Assembly: GCA_934746785.1 (NCBI GenBank)
Contig: CAKVFO010000134.1
Coordinates: 1 to 9,053 of the forward strand
Source of the DNA: an uncultured Clostridium sp.
GTDB taxonomy: Bacteria; Bacillota; Clostridia; Clostridiales; Clostridiaceae
Length of the DNA: 9,053 nucleotides
Direction: 5' to 3'
Shown: positions 6,449 to 9,053 of the stretch, piece by piece
How the letters are laid out: each line of letters starts with the position of its first letter
Numbering within the stretch: the stretch's first letter is position 1
Notes under the pieces: model-generated
Seen by the model: only the letters and a program-made list of their open reading frames with translations
What the model was told of the DNA's origin: nothing
Database searches by the model: none
Made by a program: the position numbers and the translations under genes

Positions 6449-7903
6449 CTATCTGCTTAAATTAATAACTGTTCCCTTAAGTCTTGTCATAGCTTCAATA
6501 GAATATCTTATTCCTTGGGCTCCTACTCCTGATTTCTTAACTCCAATGAATGGAAAATGATCTGGTCCTCTTTCAGTCTTATTATTTACTTGAACTGTTC
6601 CAACTTCTAACTTACCAGCTACATAGAAAGCATCATTAATATTTTGTGTAAATACTGATGATTGTAGACCATATTCAGACTTATTAGCAATCTTAATAGC
6701 TTCTTCCATATCCTTAACTCTGATAATTGGTAATACTGGTCCAAATGGTTCTTCCCATGCAAGTCTCATATCTTCTGTAACATTATCTATAAGTGTTGGA
6801 TAAATTAAATTTCCTTCTCTTTGCCCTCCAGCAACCAGCTTTCCTCCAAGTTTAACAGCTTCATCAATAAGACCTTGTACAAAATCTGCACTCTTGCTAT
6901 CAATTAATGGCACTATATCTGCATCCATTTCTAATGGATTTCCAACCTTTAAGTTTTTAATTCCTTCAGCAATCTTTTCAACTAACTTATCTGCTACTTC
7001 ATCAACTACTAATACTCTCTTAATAGCCGTACATCTTTGTCCAGAATAAGAATATGCTCCTGCAACAATGTTTTTAGCTGCTAAATCTAAGTCTGCATCC
7101 TTTAATACAACTGCTGCATCCTTTCCACCAAGCTCCATTAAATATGGAATCATCTTAACATTTTGAGCAATTCTTTCTCCAACAGCTGAGCTTCCTGTAA
7201 AGTTAACAAAATTAATTCTTTCATGAGTAACTACATAATCTCCTATTTCACTACCTCTTCCTGTTATTGTATTAATAACTCCAGCTGGTACACCTGCTTC
7301 TTCAAAGATTTTAGCCAAGTATAAACCACTTAAACTTCCTTGAGTTGCTGGTTTAAAGGCTACTGCATTACCTCCAACTATAGCTGGTGCAATCTTTGAT
7401 GCTGCTAAGTTTACTGGATAGTTAAATGGTGATATAGCTAAAACCACCCCTAAAGGTTCTCTGCTTACCATTGATACTTTATTCTTGTTGTATCCTGGGA
7501 AACTATCACCACTTACGCTTTCTCCTTGAATACTCTTAGCTGAATCTGCTGTAAATCTAATGAAATCTGCTGTTCTTATTACCTCTGACTTAGCACTCTT
7601 TCTATCCTTAGCTACTTCCATCATAATAAGTTCTCCTAAAGCATCAGCTTCTCTTTCTAAAAGTTCAGCTGCTTTATAAAGGATTTTACTTCTTTCATTA
7701 ATAGTAGTGTTTTTCCATTCCTTTTGAGCTTTCTTATTTCCTTCTATAGCTTCATTAACTTCTTCCTGGCTCATTGCTGGTACTCTACCAAGAACTTTAC
7801 CTGTTAATGGTGATTTTATATCTATATAATTAACACTTTCAATCCAGTGACCGTTTAGTAATCTTTTAAATTTATTTTCTTTATCTTTTATCATGTTTAA
7901 CAT
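6449..7903 (-). CDS. gapN: NADP-dependent non-phosphorylating glyceraldehyde-3-phosphate dehydrogenase
   Basis: This 484-residue cytoplasmic member of the aldehyde dehydrogenase superfamily oxidises glyceraldehyde-3-phosphate directly to 3-phosphoglycerate, making NADPH and bypassing the ATP-forming step of glycolysis. Catalytic residues are visible: Asn161 in SPFNYP, Glu257 in MELGGKDA and the nucleophile Cys291 in SGQRCTAIKR. FKPATQGS (183-190) and FTGSSAVGE (235-243) form the cofactor site. The end of the protein (NNKTERGPDHFPF, GVKKSGVGAQGI) is characteristic of GAPN rather than other aldehyde dehydrogenases. Length is normal and the gene is intact. AAGGAGG at 7914-7920 lies ten bases before the start. 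It is the first gene of an operon with the flavin reductase and cupin, downstream of a CRP/FNR-type site. Confidence 0.95.
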   Translation of the reverse strand: MLNMIKDKENKFKRLLNGHWIESVNYIDIKSPLTGKVLGRVPAMSQEEVNEAIEGNKKAQKEWKNTTINERSKILYKAAELLEREADALGELIMMEVAKDRKSAKSEVIRTADFIRFTADSAKSIQGESVSGDSFPGYNKNKVSMVSREPLGVVLAISPFNYPVNLAASKIAPAIVGGNAVAFKPATQGSLSGLYLAKIFEEAGVPAGVINTITGRGSEIGDYVVTHERINFVNFTGSSAVGERIAQNVKMIPYLMELGGKDAAVVLKDADLDLAAKNIVAGAYSYSGQRCTAIKRVLVVDEVADKLVEKIAEGIKNLKVGNPLEMDADIVPLIDSKSADFVQGLIDEAVKLGGKLVAGGQREGNLIYPTLIDNVTEDMRLAWEEPFGPVLPIIRVKDMEEAIKIANKSEYGLQSSVFTQNINDAFYVAGKLEVGTVQVNNKTERGPDHFPFIGVKKSGVGAQGIRYSIEAMTRLKGTVINLSR

Positions 7904-7946
7904 AGGAATTATTCCTCCTTTGTATTTTGCGTTAACCTATGATGTA

Positions 7947-7975
7947 AGTATAATAAATAAATTTAAAATCAAATG
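7947..7975 (-). promoter_or_regulatory. Predicted promoter of the gapN-reductase-cupin operon
   Basis: The -10 box TATACT (7947-7952) is 17 bases from a poor -35, CATTTG (7970-7975). The predicted start of transcription is near 7940, giving a leader of about 36 bases. The weak -35 overlaps the neighbouring palindrome, as in activator-dependent class II promoters. Confidence 0.55.
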
Positions 7976-7990
7976 TGATTTAAATCAAAT
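7973..7990. promoter_or_regulatory. CRP/FNR-family operator-like palindrome
   Basis: ATGTGATTTAAATCAAAT contains a perfect 12-base palindrome, TGATTTAAATCA, that extends to 18 bases with one mismatched pair. On the - strand it reads TTGAT-TTAA-ATCAC, nine of ten matches to the FNR consensus TTGATnnnnATCAA; on the + strand it reads TGTGA-N6-TCAAA, close to the TGTGA-N6-TCACA type used by CRP and HcpR regulators. Its centre is 41.5 bases upstream of the predicted transcription start of gapN. Confidence 0.6.
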
Positions 7991-8004
7991 ATAAAATAAT
8001 TTTT

Positions 8005-8154
8005 TCCTAAACAAATATTATTCCCATTTAAAAAACTTAAAAGATACTGTAGTGCACACTGCTGTAAGAAGAATGTAAAATCAGCACCAGGAAATGCTGG
8101 CTTATCACCATAAATAAAACCTAAAATAACAGTTACTAATACAGGCATACATAT
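8005..8154 (-). pseudogene. Remnant of ABC-2 type permease
   Basis: The frame starting at 8154 reads MPVLVTVILGFIYGDKPAFP followed by GADFTFF, which matches the early part of a drug-type ABC-2 permease. It then jumps to a stretch like QYLLSFLNGNN that resembles a late membrane segment. Most of the roughly 250-residue permease is missing, and no start codon with a ribosome site leads this piece. It is the decayed partner of the ATPase remnant just upstream. Confidence 0.6.
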
Positions 8155-8156
8155 TG

Positions 8157-8338
8157 CAAAATAGAAATTCTATCACATAAAGCTTCTACTTCATCCATAA
8201 AGTGAGATGTTAAAAATATAGTAAGTCCCTGCTTCTTTAAATAAGATTAAAGTCCTCTAATAACTTTTTATAGCTTAATGGATTTTTATAAAGAACTTCT
8301 GTTGTCTCACACAATTCTTTTACTGTGACTTCATTTAA
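8157..8338 (-). pseudogene. Remnant of ABC transporter ATPase, frameshifted and internally deleted
   Basis: Bases 8338-8237 encode LNEVTVKELCETTEVLYKNP and a further stretch ending in LLEDFNLI before a stop, like the helical region of a drug-type ABC ATPase. In a second frame, 8240-8157 encode LKKQGLTIFLTSHFMDEVEA followed by LCDRISIL, the unmistakable H-loop region. The Walker A, signature and Walker B parts are absent, and the two pieces overlap in different frames, so there is both an internal deletion and a frameshift. The piece cannot be functional. Confidence 0.8.
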
Positions 8339-8341
8339 TCA

Positions 8342-8372
8342 AAAATAGGATAAGCTTTTCGCCTATCCTATT
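8342..8372 (-). terminator. Intrinsic terminator after the aspartic protease gene
   Basis: AATAGGATA (8344-8352) pairs perfectly with TATCCTATT (8364-8372), and two further pairs close a short loop. On the - strand a T-run (ATTTTTGA) follows directly. It ends the two-gene unit just upstream. Confidence 0.85.
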
Positions 8373-8377
8373 AATTC

Positions 8378-8770
8378 TTATTTCTCATTTTCACCTTTAA
8401 TTATCATATGTTTCAAATCAATTACAGCATTAATTTCTTTTAAAAAATTAACTCCAATTATTCCATCTATATCAAAGCCATAATCCATAACACCAATTTC
8501 CACCTTAAAGTTATTAATTCTAAACTCTCCAAGGTTTACTTCATCTATAACCTTTTTATATACAAACTCATTTCCGCCAACACCTTGTATACTTTCTATT
8601 GAATCTGTAACGTCTATAGTAATATCAATTTTCTCTACTTCATCCATCTTTAAAATTGTACCGCCAGAGCCAGTATCAATTAAAATATTATCTAAAGTAA
8701 GTATCCTGCCTTTATGTTTTATATCTATGCCACAAAATGGAAGCCCATATTTAAGTTGAATTTTAACCAT
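8378..8770 (-). CDS. Retropepsin-like clan AA aspartic protease
   Basis: This 130-residue single-domain protein has the active-site motif of retroviral-type aspartic proteases. ILIDTGSGGTIL contains Asp32-Thr-Gly-Ser. A glycine-rich flap-like segment (GVGGNEF, 63-69) and the hydrophobic-hydrophobic-glycine motif DGIIGVNFL (102-110) follow, as in this fold. One lobe is encoded, so it should act as a homodimer. No membrane segment or signal peptide is visible, so it is probably cytoplasmic. Its start overlaps the end of the upstream gene by eight bases, which indicates translational coupling, and a terminator follows. The substrate is unknown. The catalytic motif is intact, so activity is plausible. 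Confidence 0.85.
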   Translation of the reverse strand: MVKIQLKYGLPFCGIDIKHKGRILTLDNILIDTGSGGTILKMDEVEKIDITIDVTDSIESIQGVGGNEFVYKKVIDEVNLGEFRINNFKVEIGVMDYGFDIDGIIGVNFLKEINAVIDLKHMIIKGENEK

Positions 8771-9023
8771 TACTTCTTACTCCAACCCATACTCTTTCCT
8801 CAATATCTAAAGATTCATTTGCCGTATTATAGACATACATTTCTTTACTCTTATCTTTTTTATGCCAAAGCGAATAATTTTTAAGAGCTTCGCTTCCATC
8901 ATCAAAAGCTGCAATTACATCAAGATCTTCTACTATTCTTTTTCCTTCTTCTGATTTTGCTTTTAAACTTTCAAAAACAATCCACTTATTTTTATAGGTT
9001 TCTCTAACGTCGCTCCATCTCAT
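8763..9023 (-). CDS. Conserved small protein of unknown function, coupled to the protease
   Basis: This 86-residue soluble protein starts MRWSDVRETYKNKWIVFESL and ends ERVWVGVR plus three residues. In between are EEGKRIVEDLDVIAAFDDGSEA and KEMYVYNT, which suggest a compact alpha/beta fold. AAGGAGG (9033-9039) lies nine bases before the start. I recall similar small proteins encoded next to aspartic proteases in other bacteria, but I cannot assign a function. Its last eight bases overlap the start of the protease gene, so the two are made together and may form a complex or an enzyme-substrate or enzyme-regulator pair. Confidence 0.75.
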   Translation of the reverse strand: MRWSDVRETYKNKWIVFESLKAKSEEGKRIVEDLDVIAAFDDGSEALKNYSLWHKKDKSKEMYVYNTANESLDIEERVWVGVRSNG

Positions 9024-9053
9024 TCTAATTTTCCTCCTTTATGCATAAGTTTA

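Overview
The window is AT-rich DNA with strong AAGGAGG-type ribosome binding sites, the class I (strict-anaerobe) form of hybrid cluster protein, a DUF438 protein and clostridial-type spore-surface proteins. This points to an anaerobic, spore-forming Clostridium or close relative. The species cannot be told from the sequence alone.

Layout. (1) Bases 1-2225, + strand: a likely surface or spore-associated locus. It holds the 3' end of a DUF4489-type protein with a Lys/Asn/Asp-rich tail, a second smaller DUF4489-like paralogue, and a very AT-rich protein ending in an Sm-like/DUF2642-like beta domain. A bidirectional terminator (2217-2252) closes this block and the facing block. (2) Bases 2260-5126, - strand: a shortened DUF438 protein, then hcp (hybrid cluster protein), then a small [4Fe-4S] ferredoxin, with a candidate promoter at 5189-5217. 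(3) Bases 5258-7903, - strand: gapN, then an Hmp/Hcr-like FAD/NAD(P) reductase, then a small cupin. A CRP/FNR-type palindrome (7973-7990) lies upstream, and a terminator follows at 5224-5253. (4) Bases 8005-8339, - strand: scrambled remains of an ABC exporter (ATPase and permease pieces in different frames). (5) Bases 8342-9023, - strand: a terminator and a two-gene unit in which an 86-residue protein of unknown function overlaps a retropepsin-like aspartic protease.

How the genes may work together. Blocks 2 and 3 together look like an anaerobic nitrosative/redox stress module. Hcp is the terminal metalloenzyme for NO or hydroxylamine. The flavin reductase and ferredoxin are candidate electron donors, and GAPN makes NADPH from glyceraldehyde-3-phosphate. 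The DUF438 protein, if functional, would be a sensor or accessory. The CRP/FNR-type palindrome is centred exactly 41.5 bases upstream of the predicted start of gapN transcription, the usual class II activator position.

The most notable points are the DUF438 protein, which appears to have lost two internal blocks (a hemerythrin-like helix and the PAS core) while staying in frame, and the combination of gapN with an Hcr-like reductase that lacks its own iron-sulphur domain. I found no CRISPR array, transposase, tRNA or rRNA.
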